Origin: Pseudomonadota bacterium
GTDB taxonomy: Bacteria > Pseudomonadota > Alphaproteobacteria > Sphingomonadales > Sphingomonadaceae
Assembly (NCBI GenBank): GCA_023423655.1
Contig: JAFAFE010000005.1
Span: 496,001-560,000 of the forward strand
Length of the DNA: 64,000 bases
Reading direction: 5' to 3'
In this document: positions 24,820-32,956 of the stretch, in pieces
Layout: each line of letters opens with the position of its first letter
How positions within the stretch are numbered: position 1 is the first letter of the stretch
Notes under the pieces: model-generated
Told to the model about the DNA's origin: nothing
The model's database searches: none
What the model saw: only the letters and a program-made list of their open reading frames with translations
Program-made: the position numbers and the translations under genes

Positions 24820-26925
24820 TTACAGCCGCTCCGCCTGCGCAATCGCGTCGGACGCACGTAACGCCGATAATATCCGCATCAGATGCTGCACATCATGCAC
24901 TTCGATATCGACGTGGAAGGTGTGGAAATTGCCTTCGCGGCTGGTCAGTTTGAGGTTGAGGATATTGGCCTTGTGCGTCCCCAATACCCCGGCCATCTCG
25001 CCCAAAGTTCCCGGCTCGTTGTGCAGCACGACGCACAGCCGCGCGGTGCCGCCTTCGGTGCGCTCGTTCCACGCCAGGTCCACCCAGTCGGCATCCTGCA
25101 CCTCGCCCAGCGTGTTGCAATCAATCGCATGGATTTCAATCGCATCGCCTTCGCGCCGTAACCCGACAATGCGGTCGCCCGGCACCGGATGGCAACATTC
25201 GGCCAAGCGGATAGCCATGCCGGGGGTGAGGCCCTTGATTGAAATGGCGCTGGTCTGGCCCTTCACATGGTCAAGGTCGCGCGCCTGGCTGACGCTCCCC
25301 GGCATAAGCGCTTCCATCACCTCGACATCGCTATATTTGCGGTGGCCGATGCCGAAATAAAAATCGGATTCATCTTCGGCCTTCAACCGTTTGATCGCCG
25401 CTGCAAGCGCCTTTTTGCCGACCTTGCCGGGCAACCGCGCGGCGATTTCGTCATAAAGTTTATGACCGAGTTCGACCACTTCCTCGCGCTCTTTCAAGCG
25501 CACATGACGGCGGATGGCTGCGCGCGCTTTGCCGCTGATGACGAAATTGAGCCATGCCGGTTGCGGCTCTTGCGTCACCGAAGTGAGGATTTCGACGCTA
25601 TCGCCATTATTGAGGATGGTGCGCAGCGGCACCAGCCGCCCGTTGACCTTGGCCCCCACCGTCTTGTCGCCCAGCCCCGTATGCACCGCATAGGCAAAAT
25701 CCACCGGCGTTGCGCCTTTGGGCAATTGGTGCAGCGCGCCTTTGGGGGTGAAGGCGAAAATGCGATCCTGATACATCGCCATTTTGGTATGTTCGAGCAA
25801 TTCTTCGGCATCGCTCGCAGTATCGAGAATTTCGATGAGGTCGCGGATCCAGCCAGCCTGCCCGTCCGGCTCCCCGCCTTGTTTATAAGCCCAATGCGCG
25901 GCCAGTCCGAACTCGCTATGCTGGTGCATCTCGCGCGATCGGATCTGGATTTCCACCCGCATATTGTCATACATCATGACCGTAGTGTGGAGCGAACGGT
26001 AGCCGTTGCGCTTGGGGGTCGAGATATAATCCTTGAACCGGCCCGGCACCATTTTCCATTTGTCATGGATAAAGCCCAGCGCGCGGTAGCAATCTTCGGT
26101 ATTTTTGACGATCACACGGAACGCCATAATATCGGTCACTTGTTCGAAATTGACGTGGCGTTCGGCCATTTTGCGCCAGATCGAATAAGGATGTTTTTCG
26201 CGGCCCGATACTTCGGCGGCAATGTCATGTTCGGCCAACAGGTCGATAAATTGTTTCGCGATTTTCTTGACCTGATCCTCGCCGCGCGCGGCCAGCTTTT
26301 CAAGGCGGCCCGTCACCGTTTCATAGGCTTCGGGTTCCAGCTCCTTGAATGCGAGCAACTGCATCTCGCGCATAAATTCATACATGCCGATGCGTTCGGC
26401 GAGCGGCGCATAAATATCCATCGTTTCCTTGGCGATGCGGCGGCGCTTTTCGGGCTTCGGAATATGGTGGAGCGTGCGCATATTATGGAGCCGGTCCGCG
26501 AGCTTTACGAGCAGCACGCGAATATCATCCGACATGGCGAGCAGGAATTTGCGCAAATTTTCCGCCGCGCGTTCGGTCGCGGTTTCGGCGGCGATTTCCT
26601 TTGCTTCAATCTGGCTGAGTTTGGTCACACCATCGACCAGCCGCGCGACATCATCGCCGAACAGGCGCTGGATTTCTTCGGGCGTGGTGAGCGTATCTTC
26701 CAGCGTATCGTGGAGAAGCGCGGTGATAATCGTATCCTGATCAAGCTTGAGATCGGTCAAAATCCCGGCGACTTCAACCGGATGGCTGAAATAAGGGTCG
26801 CCGCTCGCGCGCTTCTGGCTGCCATGTTTCTGGACGGTAAAGACATAGGCGCGGTTGAGCAGATCCTCATCCGCGTCCGTGTCATAGGACATGACTTTTT
26901 CGACCAGTTGATATTGGCGCAACAT
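24820..26925 (-). CDS. rsh: Bifunctional (p)ppGpp synthetase/hydrolase (RelA/SpoT homologue)
   Basis: The single long RSH enzyme of alphaproteobacteria, which makes and degrades the alarmone (p)ppGpp. Domains in order: HD hydrolase (YFSHPVEVA, LLHDTLEDT), synthetase (KDYISTPKRNGYRSLHTTV, VEIQIRS), TGS (FTPKGALHQLPKGATPVDFAY), a helical/zinc-finger-like part with ECCHPVPGD, and a C-terminal ACT domain. Length about 701 residues. The frame extends to 26961, but MLRQYQLVEKV at 26925 is the usual beginning. (p)ppGpp also feeds into stress responses such as the EcfG system encoded further along. Confidence 0.96.
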   Translation of the reverse strand: MLRQYQLVEKVMSYDTDADEDLLNRAYVFTVQKHGSQKRASGDPYFSHPVEVAGILTDLKLDQDTIITALLHDTLEDTLTTPEEIQRLFGDDVARLVDGVTKLSQIEAKEIAAETATERAAENLRKFLLAMSDDIRVLLVKLADRLHNMRTLHHIPKPEKRRRIAKETMDIYAPLAERIGMYEFMREMQLLAFKELEPEAYETVTGRLEKLAARGEDQVKKIAKQFIDLLAEHDIAAEVSGREKHPYSIWRKMAERHVNFEQVTDIMAFRVIVKNTEDCYRALGFIHDKWKMVPGRFKDYISTPKRNGYRSLHTTVMMYDNMRVEIQIRSREMHQHSEFGLAAHWAYKQGGEPDGQAGWIRDLIEILDTASDAEELLEHTKMAMYQDRIFAFTPKGALHQLPKGATPVDFAYAVHTGLGDKTVGAKVNGRLVPLRTILNNGDSVEILTSVTQEPQPAWLNFVISGKARAAIRRHVRLKEREEVVELGHKLYDEIAARLPGKVGKKALAAAIKRLKAEDESDFYFGIGHRKYSDVEVMEALMPGSVSQARDLDHVKGQTSAISIKGLTPGMAIRLAECCHPVPGDRIVGLRREGDAIEIHAIDCNTLGEVQDADWVDLAWNERTEGGTARLCVVLHNEPGTLGEMAGVLGTHKANILNLKLTSREGNFHTFHVDIEVHDVQHLMRILSALRASDAIAQAERL

Positions 26926-27073
26926 GGTTTCTACTTGCGAGCGAAGCCTGCTGCATTGCAACAGGAAAATAGGGTGCGGCGCGCGGGCGGGTTATTTTTG
27001 TGGGGAAAGAGCGACACTCAAAAGGTCGGGATATTGAGCTTGCCCTGTGGTCGCGTGCTTCAAATGGCAATGG

Positions 27074-27113
27074 AAAAGGCCGGACCTGTCCCTCATGGAA
27101 ACTGGCCCGGCCT
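27074..27113 (-). terminator. Intrinsic terminator of the small exported protein gene
   Basis: On the minus strand AGGCCGGGCC pairs with GGTCCGGCCT (one mismatch), with additional pairing inside, followed by TTTTCC. It lies between the small exported protein gene and rsh and would insulate rsh from it. Confidence 0.6.
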
Positions 27114-27167
27114 CTATCTTTGCGTCCGGTTTTAAGCGGTAGCCCTTAACCCGAGGGCCGCCTTTTA

Positions 27168-27497
27168 TTAGCGTGCGAAGCTGTTGCAGCGGGTGAGCGC
27201 GGCTTCATCCAGCGCCACGCCGCCAACCGCGAATGCGGTCACTTTGCCGGCTTGCTTCACCAGCGCCGAACAGGAAATGGCGGGGCGCGCATTGCCGCGC
27301 GGGGCGTTGCACGCATTGCCCGCGCAATTCCACACCACATCCTTGCCCATGACCTTGGCTTGGGTGGAGGGCGTTTCCAATGTGGCGGTCTGGCGGCCAT
27401 TGCCTTGCGCTGCAAGCGGGGTTGCGCCGAGCGCCAGCACCGCCGATGCACTTGCAACAGCCAGAAAAGAACGGGAAAAGAGAGTGGGGAGGGGCAT
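27168..27497 (-). CDS. Small exported protein (CC_3452-like)
   Basis: 109 residues: signal peptide (about 1-30, ending in TPLAAQG), then a short domain with VVWNCAGNACNAP, RPAISCSALVKQAGKV and LTRCNSFAR, giving four spaced Cys residues that could form disulfides. The pattern (Cys-x4-Cys, ARPA-x-x-C, AL-x-RC-N near the end) recalls the small family annotated CC_3452 in alphaproteobacteria, from memory. Function unknown. A GGAG-like site precedes the start. Confidence 0.7.
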   Translation of the reverse strand: MPLPTLFSRSFLAVASASAVLALGATPLAAQGNGRQTATLETPSTQAKVMGKDVVWNCAGNACNAPRGNARPAISCSALVKQAGKVTAFAVGGVALDEAALTRCNSFAR

Positions 27498-27699
27498 GGA
27501 AAGCTCCGGATTAGTGTTGGGGAGAGGAAAGCAACCTACATTAATGTAAGTAGCGAATTGAAACTAATAAGATTCGCGGACAATGACAAGCCTGTTTTTG
27601 CAAAGTTTTTACGGCCATGATGGCTGACCCGTAACGCCCTGTTCCGGTTGCAAATCGCCTGCTTCACCTTTGCGATATTCTGGTTTAGGCTTTTTACTT

Positions 27700-28218
27700 A
27701 TGAATCTTCGCGAACCGTTGCGCTTCTCGGAAGCAGATTGCACCTTATCCGGCGCGCTGGAAGTGATGGGGGAGCGTTGGTCTTTCCTCATCTTGCGCGG
27801 CGCGTTTAACGGGCTTTTGCATTTTGAAGAATTCCAGTCCGAACTCGGCATTGCCCGCAATATATTGTCAAACCGTCTGGGGCGGCTGGTCGATCATGGC
27901 ATTATGGAGCGCCATGTCGTCGAAGAAGACCGGCGCAAGGTGCAATATCGGCTGACGCAAAAAGGGCTGGACCTCCTCCCTACCATGCTTGCGCTGCGCC
28001 AATGGGGCGAAAAATGGGTGTCGGGGATGCCCGCAACCCCGATCCTTGCCGACAAACAGGATTTGCAGCCGATCCGCGCGCTCAGCATCCAAGCCCATGA
28101 CGGGCGCGTTTTGGGACCACGCGATTTATGCTGGGTCCATGCCGAACAAGTGCAACCTTTGGGTGGCACCGCTTCCACGCCAGCCGACGAAGCGGAACTG
28201 TCCGCGGCGGACCGTTGA
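27700..28218 (+). CDS. HxlR-type winged-helix transcriptional regulator
   Basis: 172 residues. The N-terminal winged helix is a clear HxlR domain: CTLSGALEVMGERWSFLILRG, then FEEFQSELGIARNILSNRLGRLVDHGIM and a wing with RRKVQYRLTQKGLDLLP. The conserved N-terminal Cys is present in the HxlR position, which in some relatives senses redox or aldehydes. The start at 27700 is the first ATG; a TTG at 27670 is possible. Its stop overlaps a TTG start of the histidine kinase gene, so the regulator and the two-component pair may be one operon. Confidence 0.88.
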   Translation: MNLREPLRFSEADCTLSGALEVMGERWSFLILRGAFNGLLHFEEFQSELGIARNILSNRLGRLVDHGIMERHVVEEDRRKVQYRLTQKGLDLLPTMLALRQWGEKWVSGMPATPILADKQDLQPIRALSIQAHDGRVLGPRDLCWVHAEQVQPLGGTASTPADEAELSAADR

Positions 28219-29381
28219 CCAACGACACACAGAAAGCAAAGCCCTTGGCCGTCATCGCCAGCCCTACCCAACCTTTTTTCGACAATAAGGACCGTGCCTT
28301 CTGGAATCTTCAGGCGGCAGGCTGGGCGGCTATTTTCTTCCAGCGGGTGATTAGCGGCTTTGCCAATGACCAGCCGGTCAGCTTCCTCATACCGCTGCTC
28401 ATTTCGATGATTACCGGCTATTCGCTGACGCTGATCATGTCGGTCGCGTTCCGCACGCTCATCGACAAGCGGCCTTTTGTGATGTGGACGGTCGCGATTG
28501 CGGTGCTGGCGGCGGCCACCATCCTTTATGCTTTCATTGATGCCTGGGTGTTCCAGTTGCAAAGCCGCAACCCCGATTCGAGCTTTGCTACCTTGTTCCT
28601 CGGCGCTTTTTATAATGACGCGATGGTGTTGGGGGCATGGTCGGCGCTGTATTTCGCAATCAACTATTATCTGCGGGTCGAAGAACAAGCGGACAAGTTG
28701 ATGTTACTCAACGCGCAGGCGACGTCGGCGCAATTGGCGATGCTGCGTTACCAGCTTAACCCGCATTTCCTGTTCAATACGTTGAACAGTATTTCGACGC
28801 TGGTGCTGATGAAGCAGACCGAGCCGGCCAATGCGATGCTGTCGCGCCTGTCGGCTTTCCTGCGCTATACGCTGGCCAATGAGCCGACTGCGCAGGTGCC
28901 GCTCGCGCAGGAGATTGAAACGCTCAAACTCTATCTGGAGATTGAAAAAATGCGGTTCGAGAACCGCTTGCGCCCGCATTTCGACATTGATCCGGCGGTC
29001 GCGCGCGCACGGCTGCCGTCGCTTTTGCTCCAGCCCTTGGTCGAAAATGCAATCAAATATGCGGTCACGCCCAAGGAAGATGGGGCCGATATTTCGATAA
29101 AAGCGCAGCTTGCCGGACAAAATGTTCGGATCATCGTGTCGGATACAGGGCCGGGATTGAACGCGGTGGTCGACCGTTCCACGGTCTCGACCGGCGTGGG
29201 GCTCGCCAATATCCGTGACCGGTTGGCCCAAGCCTATGGCGGAAACCAACGGTTTGAAACCAGCACGACTCCGGGCGGAGGTTTTCAAGTTGTCATCGAA
29301 TTCCCATATAGTGTCGAGACAACGCCCGCGGTGGCACCTGCCCCGCCCGCAAACAGACATGAAAGTATAGCAACCGCATGA
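28215..29381 (+). CDS. LytS/YehU-type sensor histidine kinase
   Basis: Membrane kinase of the HisK_5/His_kinase (PF06580) class. Four hydrophobic segments at about residues 30-160 are followed by a short linker, the phospho-acceptor box LNPHFLFNTLNS and an HATPase domain with LLQPLVENAIKYAV (N box), VSDTGPGLN (G1) and GVGLANIRDRL (G2). The best start is the TTG at 28215, which overlaps the HxlR stop (TTGA); the frame also runs upstream to 28128. No sensor domain beyond the membrane part. It overlaps the cognate response regulator by 4 bp. Confidence 0.85.
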   Translation: MTNDTQKAKPLAVIASPTQPFFDNKDRAFWNLQAAGWAAIFFQRVISGFANDQPVSFLIPLLISMITGYSLTLIMSVAFRTLIDKRPFVMWTVAIAVLAAATILYAFIDAWVFQLQSRNPDSSFATLFLGAFYNDAMVLGAWSALYFAINYYLRVEEQADKLMLLNAQATSAQLAMLRYQLNPHFLFNTLNSISTLVLMKQTEPANAMLSRLSAFLRYTLANEPTAQVPLAQEIETLKLYLEIEKMRFENRLRPHFDIDPAVARARLPSLLLQPLVENAIKYAVTPKEDGADISIKAQLAGQNVRIIVSDTGPGLNAVVDRSTVSTGVGLANIRDRLAQAYGGNQRFETSTTPGGGFQVVIEFPYSVETTPAVAPAPPANRHESIATA

Positions 29382-30184
29382 CCATTCGCGCCATATTGGT
29401 TGATGATGAAAAACTGGCCATTCAGGGGCTGCAACTGCGGCTCGAAGCCCATGATGATGTAGAGATTATCGACACCTGCCAAAATGGCCGGGAAGCGATC
29501 CGCAAAATCAAGACGCACAAGCCCGATTTGGTGTTTCTGGACATCCAGATGCCCGGCTTTGACGGCTTTTCGGTCGTGCAAGGGGTGATGGAGGTCGAAC
29601 CGCCTTTGTTCATCTTTGTGACCGCTTATTCCGACCATGCGATCCGCGCCTTTGACGTGGAAGCAGTCGATTATCTGATGAAGCCGGTCGAGCCGCAGCG
29701 CTTGGCCGATGCGCTGGAGCGCGTGCGCCAGCGTTTGGCCGAAAAACGCAGCATTGATGAAGCCGAGCGTTTGAAGGAAAAGCTCGCCGAAGTCTCGCCC
29801 GAAGCGGTCGAGGCAATCGAAGTGGCAACGGCGGACGATACCCCCGCCTCCAGCCGCTTTGAAAAGCTCATCAATATCAAGGATCGCGGCCAGATTTTCC
29901 GCGTCGATGTCGATACAATCGAACGGATCGAAGCGGCGGGCGATTATATGTGCATCTATACCGCCGATAACAGCCTCATCCTGCGCGAAACCATGAAGGA
30001 CCTGGAAAAGCGTCTGGACCCCCGTGTGTTCCAGCGTGTCCACCGCTCATGGATTGTGAACCTCAACCATGTGCGTCAGGTCAAGCCGCACACTAACGGC
30101 GAATGTTTCCTCGTCCTCGATTCGGGCGCAGATGTGAAGGTCAGCCGGTCGTATCGCGATGTGGTGGCTAGGTTTGTGCATTAA
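29378..30184 (+). CDS. LytTR-family response regulator
   Basis: 268 residues: receiver domain with acidic pocket DDE, phospho-acceptor D55 (LVFLDIQMPG) and switch Lys in LMKPVEP. A helical linker follows, then a C-terminal LytTR DNA-binding domain (GQIFRVDVDTIERIEAAGDY, VHRSWIVNLNHV). It is partner to the LytS-type kinase whose stop codon overlaps its start. Target genes are unknown; the HxlR gene in the same unit is a candidate for joint control. Confidence 0.93.
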   Translation: MTIRAILVDDEKLAIQGLQLRLEAHDDVEIIDTCQNGREAIRKIKTHKPDLVFLDIQMPGFDGFSVVQGVMEVEPPLFIFVTAYSDHAIRAFDVEAVDYLMKPVEPQRLADALERVRQRLAEKRSIDEAERLKEKLAEVSPEAVEAIEVATADDTPASSRFEKLINIKDRGQIFRVDVDTIERIEAAGDYMCIYTADNSLILRETMKDLEKRLDPRVFQRVHRSWIVNLNHVRQVKPHTNGECFLVLDSGADVKVSRSYRDVVARFVH

Positions 30185-30224
30185 ACCGGTTCAATAAATC
30201 TCGAAACCGGTTCAAATAATCTCG
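30183..30224 (+). repeat. Tandem 21-bp direct repeat with AAACCGGTT core
   Basis: AAACCGGTTCAATAAATCTCG at 30183-30203 is followed directly by a near copy (two differences) at 30204-30224. Each contains the palindrome AACCGGTT. It overlaps the stop of the LytTR gene. Confidence 0.75.
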
Positions 30225-30415
30225 TCATTCCCGCGAAAGCGGGAATCCATCTCCGGACCACTCGGTCGGACGCTCCGGCGCTGCTGGTACAACCTACAGG
30301 TTCGGAGATGGATTCCCGGTCAAGCCGGGAATGACGAGGGTTGGACGTCCCGACGCGGACGGTTACAACCTATAGGTTTGGAGATGGATTCCCGGTCAAG
30401 CCGGGAATGACGAGA
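30222..30415. repeat. REP-type palindromic cluster (GTCATTCCCG family)
   Basis: Three related palindromic units: CGTCATTCCCG..CGGGAATCCATCTCC at 30222-30254, and its inverse GGAGATGGATTCCCGG..CCGGGAATGACGAG twice (30304-30338 and 30379-30414). The spacer also repeats, with ACAACCTA at both junctions. The same family recurs at 52595-52687. It lies between convergent genes, so it could act as a bidirectional terminator. Confidence 0.85.
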
Positions 30416-30421
30416 TTCGGA

Positions 30422-30961
30422 TCAGGGCTGCCGCAAGCTGCCCTTGAACCCCTTCAACATCTCCGATTGTGCAGCCACTAGGGCGCGCACCGCATCGGAT
30501 GCTTCAGCCAATTCTGCCTCACCGGCACGCTGGCCGCCATTCTGGCGCGCGACGGCTAGCTGGTCGAGGCTCGCCAAGGCTTCCACCGACGGCCGCCGTG
30601 CTGCTTCTAGGCCGGAAATTGCCATTTGCGCTTCCATCCACGCATCGCTGGCAGGGGCAGAACCACGGGCAGCGGTAACGCGCGCGCGGGTCGCGGCGAG
30701 TTCGGCATTGAAGCGCGCCTGCCCCTGATTGGCCTGCCCGCGCAGCTCCGCTATTTGCGCCTTCAGCGCGCCATCTGCGGGCGCAGCGGGCGGCGGCTCT
30801 ATCGCATCGGGGATGCGGGTGAGGCCCATATCTTCGATCGGGCGCTTGGCGAGCGACGGGAATTGCCCCTCCCCGCTACTTGCGCAGCCGCCCAGAAGCG
30901 TGCCAAGCAACGCAAGCGGGCCGGTCGTCATCAACAAGGTGCGGGGAAGGCGCGAAAACAT
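30422..30961 (-). CDS. Putative lipoprotein with coiled-coil-like region
   Basis: 179 residues from the ATG at 30961. The signal region LLMTTGPLALLGTLLGGCASS contains a clear lipobox (LLGGC, Cys26). The mature part has a short Pro/Ala segment, then a long Ala/Glu/Arg-rich helical stretch (about 65-170) compatible with a coiled coil. The frame stays open far upstream but loses the signal structure, so the longer version is rejected. I do not recognise a family; an outer- or inner-membrane lipoprotein of unknown role. Confidence 0.7.
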   Translation of the reverse strand: MFSRLPRTLLMTTGPLALLGTLLGGCASSGEGQFPSLAKRPIEDMGLTRIPDAIEPPPAAPADGALKAQIAELRGQANQGQARFNAELAATRARVTAARGSAPASDAWMEAQMAISGLEAARRPSVEALASLDQLAVARQNGGQRAGEAELAEASDAVRALVAAQSEMLKGFKGSLRQP

Positions 30962-30992
30962 GGTTGTTGTCTTTAAACAAGCCCTTGGCCCC

Positions 30993-31021
30993 TTGCAATG
31001 CAGCTTGCAATGCAGCTTGCA
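30993..31021 (+). repeat. 12-bp tandem repeat between lipoprotein gene and rplU
   Basis: TTGCAATGCAGC occurs twice in tandem, then TTGCA. It lies within the divergent control region between the lipoprotein gene and rplU. Confidence 0.7.
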
Positions 31022-31095
31022 CCGATTCGCCCCGCTCGCGCCGGATTGCCGAGTCAAAATCATGCAATTATCGCAAGAATGCGCGATTTTTGGCA

Positions 31096-31122
31096 TTGAC
31101 AGGAGGGGCCTCCCGTTATAGT
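31096..31122 (+). promoter_or_regulatory. Probable sigma70 promoter of rplU-rpmA
   Basis: TTGACA at 31096-31101, a 15-base spacer containing GGAGG-GG-CCTCC, and TATAGT at 31117-31122. The leader to the rplU ATG is about 80 bases. Box quality and spacer length mirror the rpmB promoter candidate. Confidence 0.55.
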
Positions 31123-31210
31123 TGCGCTGCTTTCCCGCATGACCCAATGCTCTTGGGCGTGGCTGTTCGCGCGGGTTCAAATGAACTTTTTTGATTGGAT
31201 GGATAGACCC

Positions 31211-31678
31211 ATGTTCGCAATCGTGCGTACGGGCGGTAAGCAATATCGCGTTGCCGCTGGTGATAAAATTGTCGTTGAAAAGCTGGCTGGCGAAGCTGGC
31301 GACACGATTGCGCTGGATGATGTCCTGTTCGCGGGCGACGAAGGCAAGGCCAAGGATACCAAGGGCCTCACCGTTTCGGCTGAAATCATTGCACAGGCAA
31401 AGGCCGACAAGGTCATCGTCTTCAAAAAGAAGCGCCGCCACAATTATCGCCGCAAGAACGGCCATCGCCAACAGCACACGATCTTGAAGATTTTGGGCGT
31501 CGGCACCGAAAAGGTGAAAGCGGCTCCGAAGAAGGAAGCTGCTCCCAAGGCTGCCGAAGCTAAGGCTGAAACCAAGGCTGCTGCACCGAAGAAGGAAGCC
31601 GCTCCCAAAAAGGAAGCTGCTGCCAAGAAGCCCGCTACTGCTAAGAAGGCTCCGGCCAAGAAGGCAGACACCAAGTAA
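31211..31678 (+). CDS. rplU: 50S ribosomal protein L21 with extended basic tail
   Basis: The first roughly 100 residues are a standard L21: MFAIVRTGGKQYRV, then KADKVIVFKKKRRHNYRRKNGHRQ and HTILKILGV. About 50 further residues are Ala/Lys/Glu/Pro repeats (APKKEAAPK, AAAKKPATAKK), resembling a histone-H1 tail; L21 in E. coli ends without one. Such tails occur in alphaproteobacterial L21. The start was set at the L21 methionine; upstream in-frame ATGs at 31139 and 31181 would add non-conserved residues. Forms an operon with rpmA. Confidence 0.97.
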   Translation: MFAIVRTGGKQYRVAAGDKIVVEKLAGEAGDTIALDDVLFAGDEGKAKDTKGLTVSAEIIAQAKADKVIVFKKKRRHNYRRKNGHRQQHTILKILGVGTEKVKAAPKKEAAPKAAEAKAETKAAAPKKEAAPKKEAAAKKPATAKKAPAKKADTK

Positions 31679-31737
31679 TCACCCCCGCCTGAGCCGCTTG
31701 GAGCGCTCGGCATAATCGAAGTTCAGGAGTATCAACC

Positions 31738-32007
31738 ATGGCACATAAAAAAGCAGGCGGTTCATCGCGTAACGGTCGTGACTCAGCCGGTCGTCGCCTT
31801 GGCGTCAAGAAATTCGGCGGCGAAACCGTCGTCGGTGGCAACATTATCGTGCGTCAGCGCGGCACCAAGGTCTATCCGGGCCGCAATGTGGGTATTGGCA
31901 AGGACCACACCCTGTTTGCGCTTACCGAAGGCCGCGTGGTGTTCCACGACGGCAAACTTGGCCGCAAATATGTATCGGTAGATATGATGGCACAAGCTGC
32001 CGAATAA
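31738..32007 (+). CDS. rpmA: 50S ribosomal protein L27
   Basis: 89-residue L27 starting MAHKKAGGSSRNGRDSAGRR, with the flexible N-terminus that reaches the peptidyl transferase centre, then GVKKFGGETV and GRNVGIGKDHTLFAL. The N-terminus lacks the cleavable extension of Firmicutes. AGGAG precedes the ATG. It follows rplU by 59 bp and ends at a strong terminator; the obgE gene, usually next, is displaced by about 2.6 kb here. Confidence 0.98.
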   Translation: MAHKKAGGSSRNGRDSAGRRLGVKKFGGETVVGGNIIVRQRGTKVYPGRNVGIGKDHTLFALTEGRVVFHDGKLGRKYVSVDMMAQAAE

Positions 32008-32086
32008 TCGGACAATCGACGCCCGGTTGTCCTTCAAAGGATGGCCCGGGGTCGCGGCAGATAATGCCGAAACCAGAATCGAAAGA

Positions 32087-32118
32087 GGGAGACGGGCCAC
32101 CCCCGGTCTCCCTTTTTT
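32087..32118 (+). terminator. Intrinsic terminator of rplU-rpmA
   Basis: GGGAGAC (32087-32093) pairs with GTCTCCC (32106-32112) and is followed by six T. Confidence 0.9.
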
Positions 32119-32236
32119 ATTGGCTGTCCTTCACGGGCATCCATGCTTCAAAAAGAACGGCCCGGCACAAAAATTCTCCTTCTTTCACAAAGCCGTCATC
32201 CAAATTGGATAGCGGCGCTGCATAAGGAGCGAGGAT

Positions 32237-32830
32237 ATGTTTGCGCGTACCGAAAGATTGTTGCTGCGGCCCGGCTGGATAGAAGATGCCAGCGAAGTTC
32301 ATACGGGCATGGATGATGAAGCGATTGCGAAGAATCTCGCGCGCGTGCCCTGGCCCTACGGGATGGACGATGCGCGCGCTTTCCTGTCACTGCCACGCGA
32401 TGCGGCGGAACCGAGCTTCCTCATTAGCCTGCGCACCGGCGGCGCACCGCGCATCATCGGCGGTGTCGGCATTTCCGAACTCGATGGCGAGATGAACTTG
32501 GGGTACTGGATCGCACGGCCCTATTGGGGCTTGGGCTTTGCCACCGAAGCGGCGGGGGCGGTGCTGCGGCTTGCGCGCGCGATGGCCCTCCCTCCCCTTG
32601 TCGCCTCGCATATGGTCGATAATCCTGCATCGGGCCGCGTTTTGCGCAAGATCGGCTTCCGGCCGACGGGCCGCATAGTCAAGCGGTTCAGCCTCGCGCG
32701 CGGCGAAGATGTCGCGATGGTCGAATATGCCGAAAGCGACGAGGATGTATGTATTCAGGACAACCGATGCACCTTCCCCACGCAAGACGGAACCGACCCG
32801 CGCCGCGCGATTCGGCTTATGGCCGCGTGA
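32237..32830 (+). CDS. GNAT family N-acetyltransferase
   Basis: 197 residues. Starts FARTERLLLRPGWIEDAS, a RimJ/RimL-type beginning; the central LGYWIARPYWGLGFATEAAG gives the acetyl-CoA binding loop; DNPASGRVLRKIGFRPTGR is the C-terminal motif B. The last 40 residues are unusual for the family and Thr/Asp/Arg-rich. AAGGAGCGAGG precedes the ATG. It occupies the position between rpmA and obgE; the substrate is not known. Confidence 0.88.
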   Translation: MFARTERLLLRPGWIEDASEVHTGMDDEAIAKNLARVPWPYGMDDARAFLSLPRDAAEPSFLISLRTGGAPRIIGGVGISELDGEMNLGYWIARPYWGLGFATEAAGAVLRLARAMALPPLVASHMVDNPASGRVLRKIGFRPTGRIVKRFSLARGEDVAMVEYAESDEDVCIQDNRCTFPTQDGTDPRRAIRLMAA

Positions 32831-32956
32831 GGTCGGCTAATGGCGGCGTGAGGCCTTAAGCCCCGCCGCCGGAAAATCCGGCCCTCACCTGTTCGTCATG
32901 CCTGTTCCTGTGGCTGCCCTCTAAAGCGCGCAGCCACAAACGCAGCGGGTGCCGGT

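Noticed and set aside
25267..27135. 622-residue open frame on the plus strand
   Set aside because: Exactly antisense to rsh, rich in Phe, Arg and His as expected for the complement of a GC-rich gene; no family features and no ribosome site.
30962..31477. Long upstream extension of the lipoprotein gene
   Set aside because: It runs antisense to rplU and would bury the signal peptide and lipobox in the middle of the protein.
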